Source: Riptortus pedestris
Taxonomy: Eukaryota > Arthropoda > Insecta > Hemiptera > Alydidae
Assembly: GCA_019009955.1 (NCBI GenBank)
Contig: CM032229.1
Coordinates: forward strand, 76,491,001-76,555,000
Length of the DNA: 64,000 bases
Direction: 5' to 3'
The translations under genes were made by a program, and so were the position numbers. Shown one piece after another: positions 51,355-63,199 of the stretch. The notes beneath the pieces were generated by a model. The model was not told the DNA's origin. It did not search any database and worked only from the letters and a program-made list of their open reading frames with translations. The first letter of the stretch is position 1. Each line of letters opens with the position of its first letter.

Positions 51355-51396
51355 TTGCCTGACGAAGATGAACACATTTCCATCGAAAATTTGCAA
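51355..51396 (+). ncRNA. Hammerhead-like motif downstream of GIY-YIG
   Basis: CTGACGA, then GATG/CATC as a 4-bp stem with a 10-base loop, then GAAA. TTGC before and GCAA after can pair. It lies 28 bases past the GIY-YIG stop, where a Penelope terminal repeat would be expected. Stem III is unclear. Confidence 0.3.
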
Positions 51397-53083
51397 ACCA
51401 ACAAACATTACAACCGCTGGAGCAGATAGCCTAAGTCCTCACAATGAAAATACTCCCCAGCGATACAGCCTCAAAAATATAATGGATTAATAAATGAAAA
51501 TCGAAGAAAAACATGTTTTTCACACAATTAATAATGGTTTTCTAATGACAAACAATCTTAAAGTAAATAAAAAATGAATCAGAACGCCTGATTAAAAGCT
51601 CTACAAAGATCAGAAGGTAGTGCTATAAATAAAATTTCGCTAAACCGAGGGAAGATGGTTGTGTTTAGGAAATTTAGAAGCTCTCTTACCTTGAGGCTGA
51701 AAGGGGGAAGGGAGCTGAAGCCATTTATTAGTTTTAATAAGCCCAAGGCCCTCCTCCCCTTCATCAGGCAGATTTCCTCACCAATATTGGCCGACTCTTA
51801 TTATAGAACGGCATTAAGAAACAGCTTCTCCTCTGAATTAATGAAGAAATGGATTTAGAAAGGAGTGCCTTTTCGTATAATAAATCTAAAGTATACATAA
51901 GAGAATGTTATTAGCCCGGAAAGAGTAGATGCTAAGAATTTCCTCTTATAGTCAAATTAAGTCTGAGTTTAAGAAGAATAAGAATTTAAATAATTATCCC
52001 AGAAATACTCAGATTCACTCTTTACGTATCTGTTTCAACATTTCAAATAAAACTTTTTGTTTCCATCAATCTACTAGTACGAAGGTATCTATCTGCTTTT
52101 TTTTTTAAATGTGGGGAATATGAGTAAGTAAAATAAAATAATTTTATCTTCAAGAATGAAATAAAAGATTCATATTTTTTTAATTAACTTTTTTTTGGTT
52201 TGAAGGAAAAAATACTCATTGAAAAAAAGGGCAACCACTTTCGCGAAATAAGTTCTGAAATCTTAGGTTATATTTGGTCTCCTTTGTATATCTTCTGAAA
52301 ACGTTGCTCTTTGACAGTGGGATAAGTTTCCACTATCATGTCAAAAAATATAGTAATTTATTCTTATTTATTTATTCTTATTATTTTACAATAATAAGAG
52401 ATACTGCAAGAAAATGCTCTAATATAACAGTATACAGTAAATAATAGGAGCTGTTCTATTACATTTGGTGAATAAGACTCTTTTCTCGAGCCATGCGAGA
52501 CTCAGCACTGTTTCTAAACCAGTCTCAGCAACAGAAAATATTATATACCCAATAAACATATTCTAGAACCAAAGAAATATTTTCAGGATTTGAGAATGAT
52601 TAAATAACTAAAAGCATTACTTGAACCCCAACTACTCCACTGAGAATGTCTAAGAAGAAAACCAGGTCAATACAAGAAAAAATCAAATCTTTATTTACTT
52701 CTGAGTTTTGTAAAAATCGTTTTGGATATTATCTTAATATTGTTATGTTAATAGTTAAGTAGGGAGAATACAATTAGAAATGAAGAGGTTACTAAAAAGA
52801 GACAAAACCAAGAAGAAAATTCTAAATGTATATAGAATTCCAACTCGCAGGTAATTAACTGCAATAGAATCTATGAGCCTACTATTGCGCTCTATTGCGT
52901 GCTTAGTTTGTAAACATTAATTAGAAATTACAATAATTCCATTTATAAAATTATATCATAGTAAGCAAATTAAAAAAAAAAAAAATATGAAATTGTGCTT
53001 TTCAAAAGACAAATGCAGGAATAAATTATTGGAAAGAAATTTAAACGAAGATGATACCAATCTTTTAATTTCTCCCGAGATGA
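51397..53083. other. No recognised genes
   Basis: AT-rich. A short frame at 51655-51858 and its antisense show no motif. Confidence 0.4.
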
Positions 53084-53150
53084 GAGGAACCAATTGATCA
53101 GGATCAATAAAAAGGCCTTGTCCTCTACTAGTGTTTCAATTTATAAAGTT
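53084..53150 (-). repeat. P-family arm, left side of nest
   Basis: On the minus strand: CACTAGTAGAGGACAAGGCC, then TTTTTATTGATCCTGATC and AATTGGTTCCTCTCA, as in the right ends at 14465-14515 and 1445-1495. It pairs with the opposite arm at 55774-55870 across the nested insertion. Confidence 0.65.
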
Positions 53151-53563
53151 CACTGCTACACTTTATAAATCAGGTACCTCTATTACAAGCATTAGGATTT
53201 TTTTTATTTTTAGTTTGTGAGTTTCACTATAGTTCCTCTGGCGTGCATTCAGAGGGATTTTCACCCCATTGTGATATTTAAATATTGGTTTTTACCTAGT
53301 AATTTGTCTGTTTTTAATTTAGATTGTTTATAGGTTGTTAACTTTTTTAGCTTTGTGACGCACGCTTATGTTTTTATTCTTATTTGTTGACTATTTTTTT
53401 AATTTTCTATTGGTGTTTATCCTGTGAATGTTTGGGTTTTTAGCAGATTTCCCTTAAGGGAAATCAGCTATTGAGGTTGTACTCATGACGGAATTTTCGA
53501 CATTTTTCTTCAAATGTCCATCTATCCTACTTAGTAGATGACGAAAATGAGGTCAGTTCAAAA

Positions 53564-53627
<64 letters not shown>

Positions 53628-54723
53628 CTGTTACCGCTCGCAATTTTTGTTTGATCGTTACAAAACTCGAAATTTAGTCGTTTTATGTAAAAAAAAAAAA
53701 TCAAGTTCGTTAACGGCTGAAATCGGATCAGTGGGAGGGGGGGGGGTTAGAGGGGAGGATTTTTGAAAATTCGAAATATCTCCATTACTTTACGTCGGAT
53801 CGAAATTGTATAGAATCAATCTTATTGAAAATTACATTTACTATAAATATTGTTCTATACATATTTTCCGTATAATGAGTATTAACCGAGATATTCGTAT
53901 TTTTTGTAATGAGTTCCGCTTTCAGTAAACCCCCACTCCTACTAGGGACATATTAATAATAAGCTGATATCTCATGAACCACCTCATTATTAGGTTAAAT
54001 ACAAAATATTGTTTTCAACAAAGCTTTATTTTACGAGGTACAAACAAATACGTTCTGTTGACCCCCCCCCCTTTTTCTTGGACTTCAAAAATCTGAGTGA
54101 TTGAGATAGATATTATTTTGATTCATTTCAAATTGTTACACTAACTATAGTAAATAGTTTCCAATAAAATTAATATTTTATATTCAGATATATTTCTTTA
54201 ATTTTTTGTTTTCCGGTCTATCTATCGATACTGCGCTACAAGGTTGGCTAACCTGTTTGTTTACAATCCAGCCGTATTATGTTGTAGGGACTATGAACTT
54301 ATATTGCAAATTCACTGAAAGATTTCTCATTGCCGTTTGTAATTATTCACTAATATTCATGGAAGTGTTACCTGTATGTATATCTACCTATTGTAAACCT
54401 TCGCTGGCTAACCTCCTTGTTCCTTAATCATGTGAAAATTTCATAACCGTCTGAATCGTATTTTGCCCCGCCCCCTTTCTATTTTCATTCCGGATTCCTA
54501 AATTTGGAATGGTTGTGATTAAAATTATTCTGGTTTATTATTAATTACAGTACTAGATATAATAAATAGTTATGAATAAAATTTATAACTTATATTCAAA
54601 TATATTTCTGTAATTGCTTTTATTTCCGGTAAAAGCTGGCTAACCTGATTGTTTATAACTCAGACTGTTTGCTATCAGGAAGGTTCTTACCATTTGACTT
54701 GCCCTTTATTTGTTTACTTAATA

Positions 54724-55383
54724 CACTCAACCGCAAAATAACCGGACACTTAGATTTAGTCTTATAATTCTGTTAAATACTTAATATATATGTATAAATC
54801 TTTTTAATTAAAATAATTGGTTAATCTATAGGTTATTTAAACAAAATCTGCCAAAAGTGAATAATTTTTATTGATTATTTACAAAAAAATACAAAAGAAA
54901 AAAAAAGAAAAAGATTAATTTATCTTTTTCTTTTGTATTTTTACATTTACACATTTAAAAAAAAAAAAAATTATTCTTCATTTTTATTACAGTGAATGGT
55001 AGACTTCGCTACCCCAAGCGTTTCGGCAATGTAACGTAAGCTCCGGCCTTCCATCTAAGTTTGAAAGACCCATTATTCTGGACCGAAATAAAAATAAAAC
55101 ATTAATTAAAGAAAATGCTTGGTTAATAATTAATGATGTTTAAATATGCGAAAAACTACTTACAGTTTACAATAGATCAACTTCACGACAAATAAATCTA
55201 ATCTGAGTTTTATCTAATTGTTTACTAATCCTGAAGGGATTAGTTCAATGGACTTAGACTCTAAATTCTCTGTAATAACTACAATACCCACATAAAGAAA
55301 ATTGCTGAAAATTAGCTTTTAATACGACAAAAATGAAGTGTCTGGTTTTTTTTTTTTTTTTTTTTTTTTTTTGCGGGTGAGTG
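54724..55383 (-). mobile_element. Tc1/mariner-type MITE nested in copy J
   Basis: Inverted ends CACTCAACCGCAAAATAACC at the left and, on the opposite strand, CACTCACCCGCAAAAA at the right, both reaching (A)CC.GACACTT. TA flanks both ends (54722-54723, 55384-55385). The right repeat has been stretched by a T run of 27 bases. At 660 bp it cannot encode a full transposase, but a transposase piece remains on the minus strand. Confidence 0.85.
54990..55047 (-). pseudogene. Transposase helix-turn-helix remnant
   Basis: On the minus strand one frame reads GRSLRYIAETLGVAKSTIHC, a typical recognition helix of Tc1/mariner-type transposases (R.IA..LGV..STI). A stop follows within a few codons and no catalytic motifs exist in the element. 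The MITE therefore arose by internal deletion of an autonomous relative. Confidence 0.7.
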
Positions 55384-55773
55384 TATTCACAGCAGTATTA
55401 AGTCTTACAAATAATAGATATTCTGTGGTACTATTTAGTGTTGGTGTAATAAGTGTTCAGAGCTCTGCTATCATTAAAGGTAAGTCCATCTTTTGTGTTC
55501 TTGTTAATTTTTTGAGATTGAATAGTTTTTAATTTAATCTCGGAGCCTAACGGACGAGAGATACTTTCCCGCCAAAAGCTAGTTCGGCCGTTTCCTTGAC
55601 TGGCTCGGCTCTCGTGAAATTTCTCTATTGTATAACTTCACGTGGAAAATCTGCTTAGTTTACGCAGCCCCTGCGTGACGGACTTTTATTGTTTTGTGAC
55701 TGTTTTTACACTGTTGACCATGCTATGTATGTTACTTTGTTGTTTTGTCTTAAGGTTTTTGTTTGTTAGCAGG

Positions 55774-55870
55774 CACTGATGGAGGATGGAGCTCTGACTG
55801 TGAAAGTGCGCTATGCATAAATTAAAACACTAGTAGAGGGCAAGGATTCTTTATTGATCCTGAAAAGTTA
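55774..55870 (+). repeat. P-family arm, right side of nest
   Basis: GCACTGATGG...GTGAAAGTGC is a damaged hammerhead-like motif (55774-55809), followed by ATGCATAAATTAAAACACTA, GTAGAGGGCAAGG and TTTATTGATCC. This matches the right arm of the elements at 1232 and 14225 and is inverted relative to 53084-53150. Confidence 0.65.
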
Positions 55871-58800
55871 TAAATGATACTAAAGATTTTTCAACAATGG
55901 AGTTGGTACAAAAACTGTGAAAAAAACCCGCCGACACGTGTAAATGAGGGGATGTTGTGAGGGTGGGGGTGTTGTATAATAAATTAAAACATGGCTGACA
56001 AGTAGTAATCCGCCTTGAGCAGGGAGGAAACAACTAACCCCAGGAGGAGTGGCTCTATTCAACGCGGGGGAAAAATCCCAGGGTCACTGATGAACACGGC
56101 GAAGGGATTATCGGCCCCGAAGAATTAGCCACCAATTACAATGACAATGCCACTCCGGGCCACATGTGTCAACATGCCCACATGTGGTATAGCACCTACT
56201 CAACGCTAGCTTAGCGTTTCTTTCTTGTTAGCTCATCTGATATCATGAACTGCACCCGTTAAGCTCAACCAACCGCATTTAATTGAAAGGCTCTTTTATA
56301 ATAGTTGAGTCAGTAACAGATACCCACTGATACAATGAGTGATTTCATCCAGGTAATGAATTTCACTAGAAAACAGCTGATTAGAAAATGTATACCTCAT
56401 TTACATTTTAACACCCTTATAAAATGAATTTCGATAGTAATAAAAAAAAAAACATACAATTGACATGAATATATTTATCTACATACAAAATACATTACAC
56501 ATAAAAAGCTTTTACAATCTTATCTTTTCAATCCCTCATATATACTTGCCAAATAACTTCATACTAAAGAATATTAATTTTAAAAACAAAATAATTTCTC
56601 TTCTTAATTAGTAATGATAAAAGCAAACAAATCAAGGATTATAAAATGAAAAATAAAATTATACCCAACATTAAACATAACGTCAATACTAATAACAAAT
56701 TATTAATATGAAAAAAACAATGTTTATATTTTTAGAAAATTAAGGAATATGAAAGGATTATAATCCCTAACAGTCGTAAATTTATGAGTGAAAATTAAAA
56801 GGAAATATATATTTTCTTGTAACTAAAGCATTGCACCAGAAGTGGCTAAATTAATCCATTTCTATTTCCAATTATGTGTATATCTGTTTTATACTATCTA
56901 ATCAATTTATATAAGGTGTGTGTTTGAGTAAGACAGAGAATTATATGGCAGTCGTTGAGCCCTGTCAAAATTACAGAAGTCTTTAGATTTAAAAAAAAAG
57001 TAAAAAGATGTATTAGGTAAGCAAAATCATATAGCCTATATTAAGTATAAAAATGTATTATCCAGACCCGTTTCAAGAGAATGACCAATTGTTTATTACA
57101 AACACGAAATTCGGTACAGAACTACAAACAAATTTTGTGTGAGGTATCAAACAATAATAGGAAAGTAACAACGTTCATCACGCTGGGCATGATATCATTA
57201 TAGAAAATATTTTTTCTTAATAAGGGCTCATTAAAAAGACGGAATTGTATGAGGAAATCTCATTTTGCTAACTTGCTACGAATATAATATATAAATATGC
57301 ATGCAATATTTTACTTGAATCTTTGTCCCCTCGCTAGTTAGGCCTAGTACTTTAACAACTAAGCAAAGTGAAGTCCTAGAACTGCTTATCTCGTAATTCT
57401 TACCTTTGGCGCCTACATTTCTGGACTATCTTCATGAATTGTATACATTTCTCACCTGAAAGCATAAATACACATCTTTATTTGTTACTCTTTTATTAAA
57501 ATAGAAACATAAAATGCTTTAGAATTAAAATAAAATCTTTTATAATATTGAATAACGGTACATTTACTAGAAGACTTGGAGGAAATTTACCAGATGCCCA
57601 TCTCAGAGAGCTTCAAAGGCAGCTACGGCTGATGAAATTGTTGGACTAATCGTATAACAAAGCAGAGATAGATCAGCTGATAGGCCATCAAAGAGCAGGC
57701 TGGATATTTATTGGCATTGATGGGAAGGGTGTAAGTGGTATGTGGTTAAATTGAATAATCTGTCCCTTCCTCCTTTTAAGTCACCCCTAATTTGCATGTC
57801 AAAACTTGAACAAACCACTCAGCTTTTATTGTCAATAGTCCTAATTCAATGCTTGTTATTGCATTAAGGGAGGTAACGAAATACTCGGTACAGGAAGCCG
57901 CCACAATGCTCTTTATTGATTACTTCAATAAAACGAAAATTGGATTTTGTACAGTTTATAAATATTTTTTAAATTTTTTTTTGTGTATCAAAACTTGATT
58001 TGAATACTTTCTAAATGATTTGATACCTTCTATATCAAATAAAGTGCTAGTAACGTCAGTACATATGATACTGTTGCCACATATTTTCTCTACTATATTT
58101 ACTTATTTAATTTTAAAATTTATAATTTCTTTTCAAAATTGGTAAATAATTCAAGGGAGTTTCGTTACAGATTATTACCATGGATTGGGTTTAAAACTGC
58201 ATCACGGATATGACTATGTAAACTAAGCAGAATTGGATACATTCATTATATAAGAAAAGGCGATGCCAAGTCACTGGGATGCCTCACAAAAGGCGTCTGA
58301 ATCCACGTGAACTTGTAATTGAAAATGAATATATTTGAAAATAGGTTGGATGGTTTTGTATTAGCATATTGAGAAAATAAGATGGCTGTTTGAAAAAAAA
58401 AAATGTATACATCATAAACTGTAAAAATAACGTTTTTCTGTAATCGTTGAATAATGGTAACATTACTAAACTGAAATGAGTGAAGAAAGTGAAACATTTT
58501 GCAATAGAGTGAAGAAAAAAATCACTTTCTTCACAAGTGAAGAAAAAGAATTGCCTTCTTAATTAGTAATAAGTATAAATTAAAAAATAATTTGAAGTTG
58601 GAAATTAAATGCTTTTAAATGTTTCTTAACATTGTAAGAATTTATTTTAACAAAATAAATTGAAATGTGAATGAATTATTGGTGGAAATAATCAATATAT
58701 TTTATAATTTAAATATAATTATAATTACCTTCCTTGTTTATAACCTGCACTTGTTTATAACTGCACTACTTCACAATCATCACTAGTTGTTTTATAACTA

Positions 58801-60189
58801 TGCTTATAACCTTTCACAACCATGCTTATAACCTACCAACAACATACCATAATCTTCACAACATCCTAATTTTGTTCATATTCTGGTTAGATCTGATCAT
58901 GTATTACACGATTACAGAAAAAAATTAATATTACACTCGTGACGAAAGTAGAATTTACAACTCTCGTGAAATTACCGGGTAAACGTTTCACTCGAGTTGT
59001 AAAATGATCTACTTTCGTCACTTGCATAATAAATAACTATTTCAATATATCAAGATAGTATTATAACAATAGGTTCGCTTAATTACAGATGTATTTATAA
59101 TTTGTGCTTCACTCCTACAGATCTGATGTAAGGCATTAATGAAATTAGCTTTTGGATTTACATGAACGGAAATTTGTAATGATTTTATAAAAATGGCGCC
59201 CATACCCATCATTCTATTTTTTTTTTTAAAAGTATTCAACTTCATCTTTCAAAGGTTGTATTAAAGTAAAGTGTCAATCCCTAGGAATAGTAATTGTACA
59301 GATAGAGAATTCTAGGCTTCATGTTCATGACGTAAATATCTGAGACTCCTCTTTCAGTCGTGAAGGGTAAATCATTTTATAAGAAAATTAAGTATGTTTC
59401 TTCAACTATGTCAACAATAAGGTTATCCCGGGAGAATGTTTGAGTTTGCTGCAAAGGCTTAGATGGGATAAGGGAGATAAATAAGTCGTTAAGTCAGGGG
59501 ATAAGTATTGTGAGGCTGAGAGAGCCGCAGAACTTATCTACTTCCGGAGTCGAATACCAGTTGGTTTGAACTTTAGCCCGCCGCCTGAATTTCTGTTAGG
59601 TGTTTGTTAGCTGTTGTGGTGCTGCCTTGCTCTCGTTCCGTGCTTGCTCCGGTCTAGGCCACTAACTAGATCTTTCATTCCAAGCACGGACCTGCAATTC
59701 TTCTCTCTATCCCTCTCGCTACTTCTTTTTTACTCCTAGCTCACACCTTCCTTCAAAGTTCTAAGTAATCCCCACCCTACCCACTATTCACAGTTTGAAC
59801 GGTTATTCGTATACACATATATCCAACAGCTTTTGGAAAAGTTTTGGCTCACTCGAAAGTATACTACAGACATATGGACAAAATATATTTATGAACTCTG
59901 GTGGGTTCATTTGATATTTATAGCATCTCCAGAATTTTTCATCTAATCTGTTTCGACTATTTGCTACAGCAGTCTGCTCGTACAGAGGTTCACTCATTTT
60001 CGGCAAATCTTCAGTTTTACTCACTTACACAATATACATACTTATGTCTAATAGTTTACCAGTGCATGCTGATCTTAACACTTGGCTAAAAGAGTTGCTG
60101 AATAAGGATAAAAGGGAGACTTTGCTCAACTACCCATAATGAGCCAAGGACATCTAATTAATAAATAAATTGAGGAATTACAAACCAAA
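55871..60189. other. No recognised genes; a few less AT-rich patches
   Basis: 56030-56300 is GC-richer without a frame. 57560-57900 and 59430-59760 are also less AT-rich and free of recognised repeats. The first of these holds an ATTTGCAT octamer (57791-57798). None gives a protein match that I recognise. A fragment with ATGTAAACTAAGCAGAATTG at 58216-58235 may be a CAGATTTCCC relic. Confidence 0.35.
58939..59021. repeat. Imperfect inverted repeat (short foldback element)
   Basis: GTGACGAAAGTAGA...TTTACAACTC with GTGAAA at the left is mirrored by TTTCACTCGAGTTGTAAAA...TCTACTTTCGTCAC at the right, around ACCGGGT. Arms are about 33 bases. It resembles a solo terminal hairpin or a very short MITE. 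Confidence 0.75.
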
Positions 60190-60372
60190 GATAGCTATTG
60201 AAGTCGTACTCATGACCCGATTTTCCAAACATTTCCTCAAATGTCCATCGATCCTACCCAGGAGATTACAAAAATGAGGTTCGTTCAAAATTATATAAAG
60301 GCATATATATATTTGTCAGTTAAGGCTCTAGCGGTCGCAATTTTTGTTGTGCCGTTACCAAACTCGAGAGCT
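60190..60372 (-). mobile_element. CAGATTTCCC-family fragment, copy L
   Basis: Minus-oriented right-hand part only: GTCGTACTCATGACCCGATT, ATGTCCATCGATCCTACC, ATGAGGTTCGTTCAAAATTA, a reduced TA tract, and CTCTAGCGGTCGCAATTTTT. The terminal palindrome is lost apart from AGCTA. Confidence 0.7.
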
Positions 60373-60469
60373 TGGCGGGGGAAAAAGAATGATTTATTTT
60401 TTAATTTTGACAAACGGAAAAATGTACTTAAAATGATAGTCATTGTAAGACTTAACTAATAATATTTAT

Positions 60470-60540
60470 TTGGAGAGAGAAAAAGACGTCCAATTCTTCA
60501 AAAAAGTTGTGAAGAATTGGACGTCTTTTTCTCTCTCCAA
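60470..60540. repeat. Perfect 30-bp inverted repeat, 11-base loop
   Basis: Arms 60470-60499 and 60511-60540 are exact reverse complements (starting TTGGAGAGAGAAAAAGACGT), separated by AAAAAAGTTGT. Pairing stops sharply at both outer ends. A transcript would form a 30-bp perfect hairpin. Perfect identity points to a recent origin, for instance by templated snap-back repair, or to function. It is too perfect for a typical animal microRNA precursor. Confidence 0.9.
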
Positions 60541-63003
60541 GTATAGTCTTCACTTCCAACAAACACTGCTGTGGAATAATACTTATATTTTTTAATTCTT
60601 TAGACATTTCACATTTATAATGAAAATACAAAGTTCAATGTAGTTCAGCTTATACATTATGTTCTTATAAAAATATCTATTATGTTTCCAATAAAAATAT
60701 TAGCTGGCACATATTGCATTTTCCTAAACGATCATTGAATTATGTGGCATAATTTATGGGATAAAAAAATTTGCTTTAGTAAATCCTTAACTTTTTTTTT
60801 AAAATCTTCTCTACGTCCAATTACAGAATTAAAGAAGTCCTTAACAGGAGGAATTAGTACCTTCACCTTTTAGTGTCACCAAAATTGATATGTTTGTAGT
60901 GGAATTAAAATCAATACCAATTTTTATAAAAGCAAAGAACTATTTTAACTGGATGAACAATAAATAATGTAAATTAAAAATTACCATTTCGGTGAAAACA
61001 TAATATATCTAATAGAAACAGAGTGTATAGTATTTTATGAGAAATTGAATTTATCAAAGTAGTGGAAAGATATTTGCTAACACCAAGTTAAAACGAACAA
61101 ATTTTCTTCCATTTAATCAGAGCTATTTAATAAATATGACGAGACATCGGTGTTTTAGCTTAATAAATATAAACAAGAAAAGTAAAGAAGAAGCATGCTG
61201 GTTGAAAGTTTAAAACCATGACAGGAGATTGGTTTACCCCGGGTTTCGTGATATTTGACTTTGGAGTATTTGACTTGTCACAGGTGGAGGCGGAAGCCTT
61301 ATTAAAACTGAGTCAGGTTTAACTTCACTACTGCCAATAGAACATGGAATTCAGGTTTGAGTTATACATCATGAAAAAGGGCACGTGCATTGCATTTAAT
61401 CTGGATGGTTGATCTCTATACAACAGCTGGCTTACTCATCAGAGGCGCAGTTAGATGAAGAATGATATGCTCAAGGATCGCTTTCACTGTAATAACCATT
61501 TTACAGACTTATTTTTTTTAACTATTAGATGAAACATTCCAATCTTGCAAAGTAAGTATCGATAGCCTATCATGATTTTCATGAATCCAGATAATTAGTA
61601 TAATTTTACTCACATTTTACATTAAAAACTATTGAAATTTAGTGACAGTTAGTATTCAGCTTACAGCGATTCAAACTTTTCACATGGAGACATGACAAGA
61701 AAACGGATTAAACTCAAAAATATACTTAATAGATTTTCACAGACTATCATAACATAACATAAACAACAAATCAAAATAAAATTCATTCATACCAAAAATA
61801 TTTTTAAAAATAATATACTTCAGTTCTTTATCGTTGGTTTTTTTCAGTGGTCAATTTTGATGTTTAAAAATTAGACTTAATAGTTAGGACTTTAACTGTA
61901 GAGAAGTTAACTATTTGTTTTTTCCGTAGTGAATGCATAGTAATATTAGTGTATATTGAGTATTTAATGGAGAAACAAAAATTATATAGTGCTTTGTTTG
62001 TTTTCTAAAACAAAATGTACAACACATCAGATCCATAACAAACCTTTAATAGCATTAAAACCCTAAAGCTGCAATATTAAACTTGAAATTTAATTCAAAA
62101 AAATAGCTTCATTTTAATAGCAGCTCTTTATAGTATCGGGTTTTTTTTTCTTCCAAAAACCACATTTCATTTTTTTTTTTAACGAACAATGCAAGAGTCT
62201 ATACCAATTACTCATTATATATAAAACAGTAGTAATGATTTAGGAATTTCAGATGTATGTAATTTTTTAAAACGTCTTTTTTAATTATAATTCAGCTGGA
62301 GCTATTCATCTGGCGGTTAAACATTCGACGGGATTATTCAGGTTTTAACAGTAAAACATGTTGAAAGGTATTAAGTTGTTAATCCCAGATTTCTGGAAAG
62401 AGGAAATTATAGGTTCACTGTCTCAATAAAGAAAGGCTGGAGTTGACCTTTGTAATTAGAATGAAAACACCCCTTCTTCGTCTTGGGGGTTTCAAAGGCT
62501 GTTATTATTATCAAACAGTAAGATTAAAGGGACTCTATGTAAACAACAGCAACTTTGTGAGTTGAAAAATTATCAGCACACAAATGAATCAGTGACAAAA
62601 GCACTAGATCAAAAAAGTAATAAATAAAAAAAAAACTAGAATGACGCTTTTTATTAATATAAAGTATATAAAATACAATAAAACATAATTAACGAGTTTG
62701 TGTTTAGCCTTTAATATGCACGTGCTGTTGTTTAGTGACTTTTAATGGATTTCTCAGTTTGAAATTTGAAGAAGTAATGTAAGTAAAAGTTTCGTTTGAA
62801 ATATTTTTTGAATTCGTCATAGTTAGTAAGGCTTCGATTACCCAGTGAAGTACAGGGCTTTCCTTTTTTTCGTCACGAAAACTAGGCCAAACTGTTTTTG
62901 GAGTTTGTGATGCACTATGTACAATGACAGACAATCAGACCACGGAAAAACGGGAAATCCGAAATATATTTAGTACCTTACTCCATGAGCAAAATCCTAT
63001 GGA
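60541..63003. other. No recognised genes
   Basis: AT-rich. The segment 61200-61470 is repeat-free with E-box motifs (CAGGTG near 61281, CACGTG at 61382-61387, CAGCTG near 61425), a speculative cis-regulatory region. Confidence 0.3.
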
Positions 63004-63192
63004 GGGGCTCAGGTTTGCCATGTGAGTTAAATCGTTGATCTTCATCTCACAGTGTAAACCTAGAGTTGGGAGTTCCCTAGGGATTTATTTAACGACTAAC
63101 TCCTTAACTAAAGTCCTTAGCCTATTCTGGCTAAAAAAGAGTGGTAACCAGTAGATAGATAACTCGTCGTGATTAGACTGAGCAGCAGGCGC
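63004..63192 (+). mobile_element. tRNA-derived SINE, copy S5 (diverged)
   Basis: GGGGCTCAGGTTTGCCATGT head, ATCTCACAGTGTAAACCTAG, a damaged B-box zone, AGAGTGGTAACCAGTAGATA. The tail is replaced by the start of a CAGATTTCCC element a few bases later. Confidence 0.7.
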
Positions 63193-63199
63193 TAAAAAA

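Larger units (their letters stand above)
50562..51396 (+). mobile_element. Penelope-like element remnant (GIY-YIG part)
   Basis: A GIY-YIG endonuclease fragment is bracketed by CTGANGA/GAAA-type motifs at 50562-50600 and 51355-51396. Penelope-like retroelements encode a reverse transcriptase followed by GIY-YIG and carry hammerhead motifs in their terminal repeats, so the arrangement fits. The reverse transcriptase is not found. The two motifs differ in sequence, so the outer limits are inferred only. Confidence 0.5.
53442..55685 (-). mobile_element. CAGATTTCCC-family element, copy J, carrying a nested MITE
   Basis: In minus orientation the 5' end is at 55664-55684 (GTCCGTCACGCAGGGGCTGC read on the minus strand) with the short-form module containing CGAACTAGCTTTTGGCGGGA. 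The other end is the perfect palindrome GATTTCCCTTAAGGGAAATC at 53446-53465. A (TA)n tract lies at 53570-53623. A long-form module at 54200-54720 has a partial repeat. The element is unusually long because a 660-bp Tc1-like MITE and possibly other DNA lie inside it. The mixture of short-form and long-form modules suggests a composite of two copies. Confidence 0.75.

Noticed and set aside
60470..60540. MicroRNA precursor
   Set aside because: Animal microRNA hairpins have mismatches and usually shorter perfect stems; a 30/30 perfect stem with sharp ends is atypical. Left as an unexplained inverted repeat.
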